A stretch of 64,000 bases of DNA from Sycobia sp. Sy_11 (lineage: Eukaryota > Arthropoda > Insecta > Hymenoptera > Epichrysomallidae). Positions 49,862-60,799 of the stretch are shown here, piece by piece. Numbering within the stretch: the first letter of the stretch is position 1; each line of letters opens with the position of its first letter. The stretch lies in the NCBI GenBank assembly GCA_018907035.1, contig JACCIC010000188.1, positions 27,501 to 91,500 of the forward strand. Reading direction: 5' to 3'. Made by a program: the position numbers and the translations under genes. The notes beneath the pieces are model-generated. The model was not told the DNA's origin and did not search any database. It saw nothing but the letters and a program-made list of their open reading frames with translations.

Positions 49862-49865
<4 letters not shown>
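49555..49865 (-). repeat. Palindromic repeat family, copy C
   Basis: On the minus strand it begins, right after the AT array, with GGATAAACCCAAACATTCTG, the same end as copies A and B. Its other half (49559-49715) is five tandem units of about 32 bp, each holding a palindrome such as TTTTCTGGGATCCCCAGAAA. Confidence 0.8.

Positions 49866-49919
<54 letters not shown>
49866..49919. repeat. (AT)n microsatellite
   Basis: Joins palindromic copy C to the gypsy element. Its last ATAT is matched by ATAT after that element. Confidence 0.95.
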
Positions 49920-49922
<3 letters not shown>

Positions 49923-52013
49923 AACGTTTCCCTTTTCTCTTCGGGATAGCTGACGCGGTAGCGCCAGGATCGTTTTGAAAGGAAAGGGAATTTAGACAGG
50001 ATCGGGAAAAATCACGTTTACTCAATTGTGTTCAATGTGGTAATAATCACAAAATATATTATTGTAAAAGAAATTACAAAGAATAAAAGTAAATTAAGAA
50101 AGATATTAATAGTCTTTTCTGGCTGCGAACCCTCCGATCTGCAACAGACAAGACAGAATCTTATGTTAAAAACCTTATACTACACCTTATTACACTATTT
50201 ATTAGTTATTACTTATTTTTAAACGGTATTTACAATCTTAATTTTAAATGTACTTAATATAATAATTTCTCACACTATATTTATACACACATTACTGGGA
50301 CTAGGGGGAGTTTGGGGAAAGAATGTAGCCTGCTGGTCTATTACACCTAGGATCAGGGCTTTGTTCGTGTATATAATCACTTTAGTGATTGGTGATCTGT
50401 TAATACTATAAAATGATAACCCTCTAAATAATGGCGGAACGTCCAAATGCCCCATTTTATAGCAAGACGGTGGCTGAGTAATTCTTTTCTGGAGCAGATA
50501 AGCTTCTACTGGCGAAAGCAATCACTAGCTCGGTTTCGTCGTATGTTTGCGTTAGGGCAGCCCCTAAACCGTCTTTACTTGCATCGGTTTGCAGAGTAAA
50601 TGGTCTATTCCAGTCTAGGCAAGCAAGTACTGGTGCATTAGTGAGCAGTTGTTTAATTTTGTTAAATGCCTCTTGTTCGGTCTCGCCCCAGTTCCATTTG
50701 GCATTCTTTCTGGTGAGTCTACGCAAGGGAGCAGCGACATTCGATATATCTTTTAAAAACCGACGATACCATGAAATTAAACCTATGAACCGTTGTATTT
50801 CTTTACTGTTTCTTGGCGGAGAAAGATTCAATACGGCGGCAACCTTGTCTGGATCGGTTCGGAGGCCGTTTTGATCAATTATGTGTCCAAGATACTTTAA
50901 ACTGGAACGAGCAAATTCACATTTATCCACGTTTGGTTTCAAACATGCGGCTCGTAATCGGCGGAATACTTCTTGTAATAGTTTGATATGTTCTGAATAG
51001 GTTTTTGACACTATTACAATATCATCTAAGTAAGCAAAAGCATGTGGGGCTTATTCTGGTGTGATAACACGATCTAATAGACGTTGAAACGTCCCGGGGG
51101 CTGAGTGTAGTCCGAATGGCATAACGTTAAATTCGAACAATCCTTTTCCTGGTACGGTGAACGTGGTTATTGGACGAATTTCAGGCGTCAGGGCTACTTG
51201 CCAATATCCATTTTTTAGATCGACAGTAGATAAATACCTATCTCCTCGTAGTTTATCTAGCGTTGCGTTTTTGCGTTTATCTGCGGTAGTGGGTAGGCAT
51301 CTTTTTTAGTTACCTGATTCACTTTTCTGAAGTCCACACAAAAACGTGCTTTGCCATCTTTCTTTTTGACAATAGCTACTGGTGAACTCCATGGACTGCT
51401 AGACGGGCGTATTACGTTATCTTTTAGCATTTTGTCTTTATTTTCTGGTCTTTTATTATGTTTATAGTTACTTGCTTTATCTATTTTCGTTATATTTTTT
51501 TCTTTCTCTATTTGTTTCTTTGTTTCTAATAGTTCTTCCACCTGCTGGATTATATCGGTCGTATTTTTAACACTGTCACGGTAAATATGGAGACGGTATT
51601 CAGCTTTTATATTGTAAAACATAGTCTCTGTTTGTTGTTCGTCCGTGAAGTCACCTCGCCTTCGCATTAACATGATGAGTGAGTGAACAAAATTACTTAT
51701 ACTCTCACCTGATTCCTGTATCTTATTATGTATTTGTCTCTCCAGGTGCCTCTGTTCACTGGGGGACAGATAAAATTTCCAAAGAGCTTCTTCCAGTTCT
51801 GCTAACGTGTGTAAATTTGTGGCGTAATTTCTATGCCAAAGCTGAGCATCTTCTCTGAGCAACTCAGGAAAACCTCCAAGGATTTGATCGTCCGAGAGAC
51901 GATCCCTAATCGGGAGCATTGCCCGATTATTTTAATTTCGGGAACTTTATTAAATTCAAAATTAAAATTTTGTGCGTATTAGGTTGTATGAAGAATACAG
52001 ACTGATCGTCGCA
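49920..52013 (-). mobile_element. Internally deleted gypsy element in an AT array
   Basis: 2,094 bp beginning TGTAACG and ending GCA on the plus strand, flanked by ATAT on both sides (49916-49919 and 52014-52017) within AT arrays. The genes run on the minus strand. The stretch 49920 to about 50290 is the likely 3' LTR. A matching 5' LTR was not evident, so the right end is less certain. Most of gag's end, the protease, RNase H and integrase are deleted. Confidence 0.75.
50457..51919 (-). pseudogene. Gypsy gag capsid fused to RT by deletion
   Basis: 51919-51257 starts with a capsid-like gag region ([35 protein letters not shown]) and continues in the same frame into the N-terminal part of a reverse transcriptase ([20 protein letters not shown]). 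The zinc knuckle and protease that normally lie between are absent, so a deletion has joined the two in frame. After a frame change the RT palm continues with the active site AYLDDIVIVS (about 51030-51005), then the connection (KYLGHIIDQNGLRTDP, FIGLISWYRRFL) and the start of RNase H (LQTDASKDGLGAAL), which is cut off after ATVLL near 50460. Defective. Confidence 0.87.
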
Positions 52014-52016
52014 ATA

Positions 52017-52074
<58 letters not shown>

Positions 52075-52131
52075 GATAAGGCTTTTATATGGATAAGCGC
52101 CCCTAAAAACCCATGTATATATATATATATA
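52014..52131. repeat. (AT)n arrays
   Basis: AT arrays at about 52014-52070 and 52114-52131, separated by about 40 bp. Confidence 0.9.
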
Positions 52132-52613
52132 TTTTCCGTACACAGTCAACAAAATTTAATTTTAAAAAAATATTCAAAATTTTTGTCAGCCATTTTGGAA
52201 CCGTCATTTTAAATTCATATAATTTTGGAATCTTTCATTGTGTTCGTAACCAGCGACTCCGAAGAATCTACAAAACGAGTTTTCTATGCTCATTTTGCCA
52301 AATATGACATTTCGAGTTGGCCATATTGGACCCGCCATTTTAAATTTACAAAATCTGACTCTAGATTCGTATTTTTTTTTGTATATGTTCATATATATCC
52401 ATAAAAATACAATTTCTTTTGTATACATTTATTTATAACAATAATAATTATTCAAATATTCCTAAAAATCTCCGAGAATTTTGAAGTTTCAGAAGTTTAG
52501 TACCAGAAAATGCAGTAACTTCCACATTTAGTAGCGTTTTCAAAGAGTAAATGAAGAAAAAAAAAAATAAAATGTCGCCACTATAGTGGCGTCTGTGACT
52601 GAAAGGGTTTATA
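52132..52613. other. Spacer with a perfect 16-bp palindrome
   Basis: No gene recognised. CGCCACTATAGTGGCG at 52576-52591 is a perfect palindrome just outside the mariner fragment. GCCATTTTGGAACCG and GCCATATTGGACCCG (about 52191 and 52319) look like two copies of one motif. Confidence 0.4.
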
Positions 52614-52930
52614 TTGCGTGTACAAATAAGCTTGCGCCGTATTTTTTATAAAGAAATAAGAATTTATTATAAAAAAAGGTACAAATTATGTCCTTCAAAA
52701 TATTGCCCATCACATTCTACTACTTTTGACCATCTTTCGGGCAGGAAGTGGATACTTCTTCTAAAAAATTGTTCATCTTTTGAGGCGATCGACAAATCGA
52801 CCCATTTCTTTAATTCCTCGTAATAAGTTAAGTGCTGCTCAGCCAGACCATGAATCATCAACCGGAATAGCTAGTAGTCTGAAGGAGCAATGTCTGGTCA
52901 ATACGGAATTTTAAAATTTTTATGTTTTTG
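52614..52930 (-). mobile_element. Mariner 3' fragment
   Basis: The minus strand reads the C-terminal part of a mauritiana-like transposase (MIHGLAEQHLTYYEELKKWV, HFLPERWSKVVECDGQYFEG), then an end TTGCGTGTACAAATAAGC preceded by TA. It resembles the 1871-3150 element more than the 6.6-kb family. The rest of the element is missing. Confidence 0.8.
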
Positions 52931-53699
52931 AAAAAATTCGCCCCTGATATAATATATTATACCTACGCATGTGCGGGAAGCGCAATGACGCGTGTATGCG
53001 CGAAAATGTTGCACAAATTTGAAAATCTGTATGTATATAATTTCGGTTGTGAATTTTAATTAGCACATATTGAAGTAGAAGATTTCGATTATTATTCTTA
53101 TAAATTATACTAATCGCTATTATATAGGTGAATACAGCTGCTGATACAAATAACATACGGGTATACAGAAAAAGAAAACAGAGTTGCGCGAGTATGTATA
53201 ATTACATGTCGTCGCGATGGGAACGCGCACGAGCATGGCGCAGAGAGAAAGAGAGAGAGAAAGAAAAAGAGAGAAAACAAAACAAATACAAGGCAGCGAA
53301 TACATGGTTGCTAATTTACGTTCGTCCGTTAAAAGACTTGAATCAAGTTCATTTGATAGGATGTTTTTTCGAATGCTTTGAGATTGTCTGTAACTTTTCT
53401 CGGTTGTGCTCTTTTTCTCTACAGTTTCCTAAATTGTACTTAGTTTTACTATTTTGGGAAGTACTGATATATTGTTAAGCTTATATTCTGATCTTGTCAC
53501 CACATTGGTCATGAGTACTTTAGAAGGATTTCTTGGCAATGCATCTACGTTGGAAATTATCTTTCCTGGTTAATAGAAAACAGTATACTCATATTCGGTT
53601 AAAACGCCAGTTTAAAACGCCATTTTTGTACTCGTGTAGTTAAATCTGCTGATTTGAATTAAACTAGACGTTGATTGTAACCTTTGTGATTTTTCTACC
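52931..53699. other. Spacer, nothing recognised
   Basis: No gene recognised. A short GA-rich run lies near 53240-53280. Confidence 0.4.
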
Positions 53700-55960
53700 C
53701 TAAAGGCAAGGACGAAATGCCCGTAAACTATTCATCATAGCAAGAAATTGTTTTTCATAGATTTTATATTTCAGATCTGCATTGCATAAAATTTGATACG
53801 TGTAGGCAATTGGTCGGTTCTTTCCTACTTCTCCTTGAACTAGGATTTCTTTAAAAATTGTTATTTTTAAAGAAAATTTGAATGTTATATTTCCGAAAAT
53901 TTCTTTTATTTCTTTCAGATAATCCTCTAACATGTGGTAAGACAATAATTTTGCCTCTATTAATATCAACTCGTGCATTGTGTCTATTTTCGGTATTATA
54001 AATGACAAAAAATCTCTCAGCAATAAATCTATTATTAAAAATAGCAATAATTTAAGTAAATTGTTTAATAATTGTAAAGATAGGGATGATTTATGTTTAA
54101 AATCTGGAGTTGTTTACAAAATTAATTGTATGGATTGTCATGAATGCGACATGAGACAAATAAGTGGATATTTAAAAGAGAATTTATAAATATAAATATA
54201 GTTTACGTACCTCAGATATTACTTCCAGTTTAAAGGAGCATTGTTTAAATTTTTATATTCTTTTGATTTTGTGAATGTGGATATTTAAAAACATCGTATT
54301 AATAATAAGTATAAAAGGGAGAGTCTTGAAAGTATATATTTTCAGGAATCGGAATAATGTGAATTTAATGTTAGAGTCTGGTAGATTTGACAGTATTTAT
54401 CATTCCTTATTAAATTGATTGGTTTTGGACAATTTGTGTAGAGGGGGAATTTACATTTAATTTACTAAATTTTTTAGTGGAGATAGGGTATATATAGCTT
54501 AGAATATAAAGTTTAATTTAGTTCCTGATGTGGAGCCGTAGGGAGCTCGAAACGTTGGACTAGGTCTTCAATTAGGTAAGGATGTTGGGAACAGTCAGAT
54601 TGCATTTTACTAGCATAAACAATTTTTTCAGATTAGTCTACGAGGGTGACTGTATACAAGGGCAGTCTGGCTATCATTATAATTTTTAATTTTAATTTTA
54701 ATTTTTATTATTTTTGTGTACTGGTATATTAATGTTAATATAAATATATATTGATATTGTTACGTATTATTTTCGATTGATTTAATCGGACTTTAAGACC
54801 AATGAAAATATTTATTAATTTGTATATATGCAGTCGACAAAATTACAATTAAAGTAATGGTTTCAAGATGTGCGCAAATCTTTCAATAATCTACGATAAT
54901 AACAGGTAATCCTAGAAATTGTCGTACGTTTTTTATATTCATTTCTCGTGGTAAGTTTTTCACTGCTTCTCTTTTTTTCGTCAACCTTTGTCCTTTGTCC
55001 TAAAAAGATTTGACTTTTCAAAAATTCTCATTCATCAAATTGTAACTTTAATCCTGCCTTTTATCAATCATTTAAGTTTTTTTGTCATGTTCCTATAATG
55101 TGTTAGTATATATTATAATGTTGTCCAGGATTGCAATAATTTACTTGTAGACCTCGTTGCAAGGTAATGTCCAAATGATGTATTAAATGTTGTTTTATGG
55201 GGATATCTTGAATCCATTTTTATTTTGTACTGTCATGTATACAACTTCCTTGGGTAATACCCTTTTTCTGATGCCTATTGCAGAGTTAGTATACTATAAA
55301 GGATGGCTTATAATTATTTCTGGAATTTTGTGTATGAGCAGGTTTATTGCAAGTTTGGCACCTAACTAAGGTATGTCATAGAGCAGCGATGTGTTTAAAT
55401 TCATTATAGAGTCGGCACGTCAAGAATCGGTCAACATTAATCCTTTTGCAACATATTAGTGCTAAACTCCCTATTAGTACGGCGTAGCTGCAGGTGTCGT
55501 TTATTGGTAAATCCGCCGTCCATTCACAGACCTACAGAGGGCATCTTTCATCAGCCGAGGTAGATAAATTTTTCTTTCGGTCAGAGATTTTTTTCTTTGG
55601 ATTTTTTTTCTGCAGTAATGGCGTTTGTTATCAAGTCGTCAACAACTACCATTCCTTTTATGCAGGGTAATAAATTGGACCTTAAAGCTGCACAGAAGCA
55701 ACCTATAATGTAGCTTTCAATAATAGCCCTAAAAGTAGAATTCTTATCTAAGTCGGAACAAACTAGTTCTTGCGCGTCTAAACAATATCAAAAGAATTAC
55801 TGGAACTCGTAATTTATGCCGTCACATTCTAGATCGATCCTAGAATCACCCCTAAGTGATGTAACATGTTCTTGTACCATGAATTTGGCCTTGAGTTTCA
55901 GAAACTGTTTATTTTATTGCTTATAAATGCTTATTCCTTCAGATGATAATTCTGCTATTA
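53700..55960 (-). mobile_element. Gypsy remnants in three pieces
   Basis: The minus strand shows scattered parts of a Ty3/gypsy element. Near 55560-55960 is possible gag-like text (AKFMVQEHVTSLRGDSR). At 54880-55380 are RT and connection remains (TSFGHY, LPREMNIKNVRQFLGL, the last matching the family's PRP..VKxxRQFLGLAGYY). At 53890-53700 are RNase H remains (QGEVGKNRPIAYTYQIL, YKIYEKQFLAMMNSLRAF). Between RT and RNase H lies a Penelope-type end on the other strand. Heavily degraded, and the gag assignment is weak. Confidence 0.6.
53985..54690 (+). mobile_element. Penelope-like element 3' end
   Basis: The plus strand codes a degraded GIY-YIG-like start (SGVVYKINCMDCHECDMRQ, then SGYLKENL), which matches the usual GVVYKIPC..C...YIGQTGRxLKxRL pattern of Penelope endonucleases with the central Tyr-Ile-Gly lost. 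Frame-shifted remains continue to about 54480. Then comes a terminal segment with CCTGATGTGGAGC, GCTCGAAACGTTGGAC and GGAACAGTCAGATTGC, which recurs without coding sequence at 21771-21890 and 60425-60790. The element lies between two parts of the gypsy remnant. Confidence 0.65.
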
Positions 55961-56089
55961 TTTAAAACGCGAAGATCACATCTTAAGGTAAAAATAATAA
56001 TTTAGGCTAAAATTATTAATTTTATAAGTGCTACAGCGTTTTAATTAATGGTGCCTTGGAATTATGAATAGTAATTTATTAAAATTATC

Positions 56090-57373
56090 AGGTATGTGAA
56101 TAAGTCTTTCCCGTTTTTTTTCAAATTTTGAGCCTTTATTGTGAAAAAATGGTTACAAATGAATTATTGAAAGTATTGGCCATCGCTAGCTACAACTTTT
56201 TCCCATCTTTCTGGCAACATACGAATCCCGTTGCGAAAAAATTCGACCGGTTTGGCCTCTATCCAGTCATCCACCCATTTTTTGGCTTCCTCGTAGGAAT
56301 GGAAGTGCTGGTCAGCCAGGCCATGCGTCATCGATCTGAAGAGATGGTAATCAGACGGAGCAACGTCTGGACTATACGGCGGGTGGGGTAGGACTTCCTA
56401 TTTGAGCGTTTCTAAGTATGTTCTCACCGGCGGTGCAACATGTGGGCGAGCATTGTCATGTTGCAAAATAACTTTGTCGTGCCTGTCGGAGTATTGTGGC
56501 CGTTTTTCTCGCAGTGCGCGGCTCAAACGCATCAATTGTCGTCGATAGACCTCGCCTGTGATCCTTTCATTCGGTTTCAGAAGCTCATAGTAAACCACAC
56601 CTAGCTGGTCCCACCATATACAGAGCATGAGCTTGGCGCCATGAATATTTGGCTTGGCCGTCGATGATGATGCATGGCCGGGTAGTCCCCATGATTTTCT
56701 TCGCTTCGGATTATCGTAACGTATCGACTTTTCATCGCCAGTCACGATACGATGCAGAAAACCCTTTCTTTTATGTCGCTGAAGCAGCTGTTCGCAAGTG
56801 AAAAAACGCCGTTCGACGTCTCTCAGCTTCAGTTCGTACGGCACCCAATTTCCTTGCTTTTGGATCATTCCCATGGCTTTCAAACGCTTGGAAATGGTTG
56901 TTCGGTCAACTCCCAATGCTTCAGCAAGTTCTTCTTGCGTTTGACAAGAATCTTCATCAAGCAAAGTCGCCAATTCTCGAACTTCAAAGATTTGCGGCCG
57001 CCCGGAACGCTCCTTGTCTTCCACGTCGAAATCACCGCTTTTGAAGCGTCGAAACCATCCGTGAACACTTGAATCATCGATACAACCTTCTCCATAAGCC
57101 TCCTGAAGCAATCGATGCGTCTCGGCAGCAGATTTTTTTAAATTGAACCAATAAAGTGAAACTTCCCGCAAATGACGTCGACTCGGCTCAAATTTCGACA
57201 TTTTCACGATATCAAAAATTTATGATGCGAAAAAATTTTAACTAATGTGTTAGTATGGAATTGTTGACATATGAATAAGCTTTGATTATGACATATGTAA
57301 CCATTGAATACTCGCACAGTATTGGTGGCGCCATCTCTTACAAAAAACGGGAAAGACTTATTCACACTCCTAA
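56090..57373 (-). mobile_element. Mariner copy 2, complete
   Basis: 1,284 bp with both inverted repeats: TCAGGTATGTGAATAAGTC at 56090, and TTAGGAGTGTGAATAAGTC reading inward from 57373. TA target duplications lie at 56088-56089 and 57374-57375. The element-sense motif GATGGCGCC lies 38 nt from the 5' end (57327-57335). It is the reference copy for the family at 6.6, 58.8 and 63.9 kb. Confidence 0.96.
56164..57207 (-). pseudogene. Mariner transposase, same TAG as copy 1
   Basis: Starts MKMSKFEPSR at 57207 and is open to codon 269. Codon 270 is TAG, exactly as in the 6.6-kb copy, and the frame then continues through the third catalytic Asp to a stop at 56164-56166. It differs from copy 1 at a handful of residues, including I43, H49, V76, S161 (after GDEK, where copy 1 has Trp), G190 and R262. 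The first two catalytic Asp residues (158, 251) are present. The loss of the Trp after GDEK would probably harm it further. Confidence 0.93.
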
Positions 57374-57479
57374 TACTTTATGTATAATATGTCATCATTG
57401 TCGAAATATTCCAATATGTACCAGGTGTACCAGTATCAAGTGAGCGTTTTTTTCGTTGTGAAAATTAAATTCCTTATTT

Positions 57480-58348
57480 TAATAGAAATGTGAAGAACAC
57501 TTTATTCAAAGTATTGGCTATTGTTTTTCAATATTTTGACCGCTTTTAGGTTTAAAAATAACTGATAGTCACTTAACAGCTTACAAATAAATGATAATCA
57601 GAAGGAGCTAAGTCTTGGTGAATATAGCGGGATCGGTAACAACTTCGAGCCAAGTACTTTGATTCTATCCTGAACCGGTTTTGCTTTGCGTGCATATGCA
57701 TTGTTATCGAGCAAAATTAGCTTGCCATGTCTTCTAGTTCATTCTGGTCATTTTTTCATGAATGCATGATTCAAATTGATCAATTATTTCCAGTAGCGAT
57801 CAGTATTAGCTGTTTCATCGAGTTTTAATCACTCGTAATACACTGGTCTCACCGATAACACGGCAGTTTTTTCTTGCCGAATCGTTACTGGTTATGCAAT
57901 TGTTGAAGATTGTCGCGGATTAATCCGTGGTTTTTTTCGTTTAGAATTCTTGAAATAGATCTACTTTTCAACACCAGTAACAATTCGATGTAAAATAGAA
58001 TTTCTTTTATGGCTATGAACTAAAATATCACAAGTGCTTTTGCGGTTTTTCATCGGTCTTTGACTGAATTCACGTGACACCCATTTTCCACACTTTTGGA
58101 GTTTTCCCATAGTTTTTAGACGGTCAGAAATTGTTCATTGTGCAATATTTAACATTTCTGATATTTTCTTTTGACTGAAAGTATCATCTTTATCCAACAT
58201 CATTTGCAATTCAGCGTGTTCAAACTTTTTTGGTGGCCTTTCACATTCATTTCAACCATCTATGGTATGTTGCTTCTGATAGAACATGATCACCATATGC
58301 CTTGACAAACATTTGATTCGGTAGTGTTTTCGGTACAAAATTCGACAT
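57480..58348 (-). mobile_element. Mariner, strongly decayed
   Basis: The minus strand starts at 58348 (MSNFVPKTLPNQMFVKAYGD) and shows PPKKFEHAELQMMLDKDD, a helix-turn-helix with SQKKISEMLNIAQ, SILHRIVTG and, late, ILLDNNAYA in place of HDNARPH. The catalytic site is degraded and stops are frequent. It is a relative of the mauritiana group distinct from copy 2 next door. The inverted repeats were not resolved. Confidence 0.75.
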
Positions 58349-58793
58349 TTTTAAAACGATGAAAAATATGATGTTGTCAGTTATATGACTTGTACATACA
58401 AGTGATAACATCAAACTAGTTGTTTGATGTACACTAAATAAATGGTGTATAATTGCTAGTTGTCATAGCAACCAAACAATAAAAAATTACGGCTCTTTCA
58501 ATACAAAGGTTTCTTACTAATTTGTATATTGACGCTCTCTTCATACGGATACAGTCAGAGCTCACTATCGATGAAGAGTGTAGTAAATAAATTTAGGCAG
58601 CTTTATGAAAAACAGAAACGTGTTTCATATTTTTTAATTATTATTATGTATTTATTATCTATTTTTTTGTTGGTTCATATATTATCTATAAATAAACATG
58701 AATTAATTGAACATCCCTGACAAACTCTCTTATTCCCAAAGGTTGGGAATGTTTCTATCAACTCCTCGTCTGTTTTATTTTGTGTTTTTCTGT

Positions 58794-59320
58794 AATTTCC
58801 TTGCTTTTGGATCATTCCCATGGCTTTCAAACGCTTGGAAATGGTTGTTCGGTCAACTCCCAATGCTTCAGCAAGTTCTTCTTGCGTTTGACAAGAATCT
58901 TCATCAAGCAAAGTCGCCAATTCTCGAACTTCAAAGATTTGCGGCCGCCCGGAACGCTCCTTGTCTTCCACGTCGAAATCACCGCTTTTGAAGCGTCGAA
59001 ACCATCCGTGAACACTTGAATCATCGATACAACCTTCTCCATAAGCCTCCTGAAGCAATCGATGCGTCTCGGCAGCAGATTTTTTTAAATTGAACCAATA
59101 AAGTGAAACTTCCCGCAAATGACGTCGACTCGGCTCAAATTTCGACATTTTCACGATATCAAAAATTTATGATGCGAAAAAATTTTAACTAATGTGTTAG
59201 TATGGAATTGTTGACATATGAATAAGCTTTGATTATGACATATGTAACCATTGAATACTCGCACAGTATTGGTGGCGCCATCTCTTACAAAAAACGGGAA
59301 AGACTTATTCACACTCCTAA
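58794..59320 (-). mobile_element. Mariner copy 3, 5' half only
   Basis: Near-identical to 56844-57373, including the 5' inverted repeat ending at 59320 and the TA at 59321-59322. Homology stops after MIQKQGN (codon 120), where unrelated sequence begins. The reading frame carries on for 39 more codons (59154-58675 in all, 159 codons). Only the DNA-binding domain would be made. It shares I43, H49 and V76 with copy 2 and so is closest to it. Confidence 0.92.
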
Positions 59321-59468
59321 TATTATAAGTTCATTAATTAATTAATTAATAATTAATTATTACATATTGGTTAATAGTTCTAGTTATAGGATAATTTATT
59401 TTATAAAATTGTAATTCTTGTCATTCCTTTTTTTATTCATTTGCTTCTTTAATTTATTTAGCTATGTG

Positions 59469-59518
<50 letters not shown>
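59469..59518. repeat. (AT)n microsatellite
   Basis: An AT array abutting the 5' end of the following mariner, which evidently used one of its TA steps as target. Confidence 0.93.
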
Positions 59519-59524
<6 letters not shown>

Positions 59525-60345
59525 GCACAAGTAAGTTTGCAGGGTCTGTCAGAAGATGGCGTCACCAGTGGATTCTTGGCAGAAATGTCAGACGTTATGC
59601 GCCATATTTGTAGTTTGTGTAAGTGTGAACAACTTTGCAGCATTATATTTAAGTATTTCTTTCGGTATCCTTTATTTTATCCAACAAAATCATGCCAAGT
59701 TTCCAGCTACATAAACATCAATTGCAAGAAGCAGCTTAGGCCTATTTTTTATTTTCGGAAACTTATAGGGTGGAATGTATTGGTGGATCGACGTGCCGCG
59801 AATAGTTCAAACGGTTCAAAAGTCGTGAAATTGAAGACCAGGATCGCGTCGAAAAGCCGAAATTTAAAGACAAGGAATTAGATGTTTTTCTGTATAAGGA
59901 TCTGTAGCAGATTTAAGATGAACTTGTTACATCATAAGGTGTCACGCAATTAGCCGTTTCCGTTTAAAAAGTTTTGAGATTCATTCAAAAAGTTGCAAGC
60001 TTGGTGCCGTACAAATCGAAACCAAGAGACGTCGAAAGGTGATTTGGCATGAGTTCGTAATTTTTCATCACAATAAAGTTCGAACACATATTGCGGCTAT
60101 GATCAAAAACTACTTGGAGAATAGTGGGTGAGAAATTCTGCTTCACCTGCCTTACAGTTCAGACTTGGCTGTGTCTGACTACCACTTGCTTCGATCAATG
60201 CAGAACGCTGTTACGGGAATACACTTCAGTTCATTAGACGGAATGGAAAGTTGGCTGGATACGTTCTTGGGTTCGAAAGACGATAAATTTTTTTGGTCCG
60301 GAATTCATAAATTGTCTGAAGAATCTGAAATAGAAATAGAAATGA
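59519..60345 (+). mobile_element. Shortened mariner, dead
   Basis: Begins TAGGGTGCACAAGTAAG after TA, then carries GATGGCGTC 36 nt from the end, as does the element at 1871. Coding remains start near 59690 (MPSFQLHKHQLQE) and lack much of the middle. The last part (about 60070-60345) reads HNKVRTHIAAMIKNYLEN, a stop, then SDLAVSDYHLLRSMQNA and FFWSGIHKLSEE. The HDNARPH Asp is replaced. The 3' inverted repeat was not found. Confidence 0.78.
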
Positions 60346-60424
60346 CTACTAAAAATAACATAGAATTAGTTTAAACAATAAAAGTAATAAAAAAAAATAA
60401 AATAATAAAAACCATAAAAATAAA

Positions 60425-60545
60425 GTATATTCTATGTTAGCAAAGGACAGCCTGACTGTTCCCACTACTTTAAATTTAAATTCAAGTTAGATATCGGACA
60501 TTTCGTATGGGTACGGTTCATCTTCAAGGATTCAATTGAAAAAAA
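60425..60545 (-). repeat. Penelope-like terminal repeat
   Basis: Closely matches 21771-21870 (ATTCTATGTTAGCAAAGGAC, CTGACTG..CCCACTA). The hairpin region is degraded: TTGAAGATGAACC then ATACGAAATGTCC, so the closing stem no longer pairs. Confidence 0.6.
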
Positions 60546-60689
60546 TTCAAATTTTAGTATGTCGACTGTTATAAATTAAATTAATAAATATTTATTATCG
60601 GTCTTACAGCCTTTGTAAAATAGTATATTATAGTAATATAATGACATTCAGACTTTCCTGATATATAAACGGCCGGTGTAGTTTAGTTC

Positions 60690-60790
60690 AGTTTAGTCCT
60701 TGAAGATAGCTGCTTGATATGTCAAGTATCTAAGGTAAATTTAAATTTAAGATAGTTGTGACCGTTAGGTCGTCCTGTGCTAACATAGAG
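60690..60790 (+). repeat. Penelope-like terminal repeat, inverted partner
   Basis: The plus strand has CCTTGAAGATAGCTG, then TTTAAATTTAAGATAGTTGT and CGTCCTGTGCTAACATAGAG, the reverse of the order at 60425-60545. The pair forms an inverted repeat with about 145 bp between. Confidence 0.55.
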
Positions 60791-60799
60791 TATAGTTTA

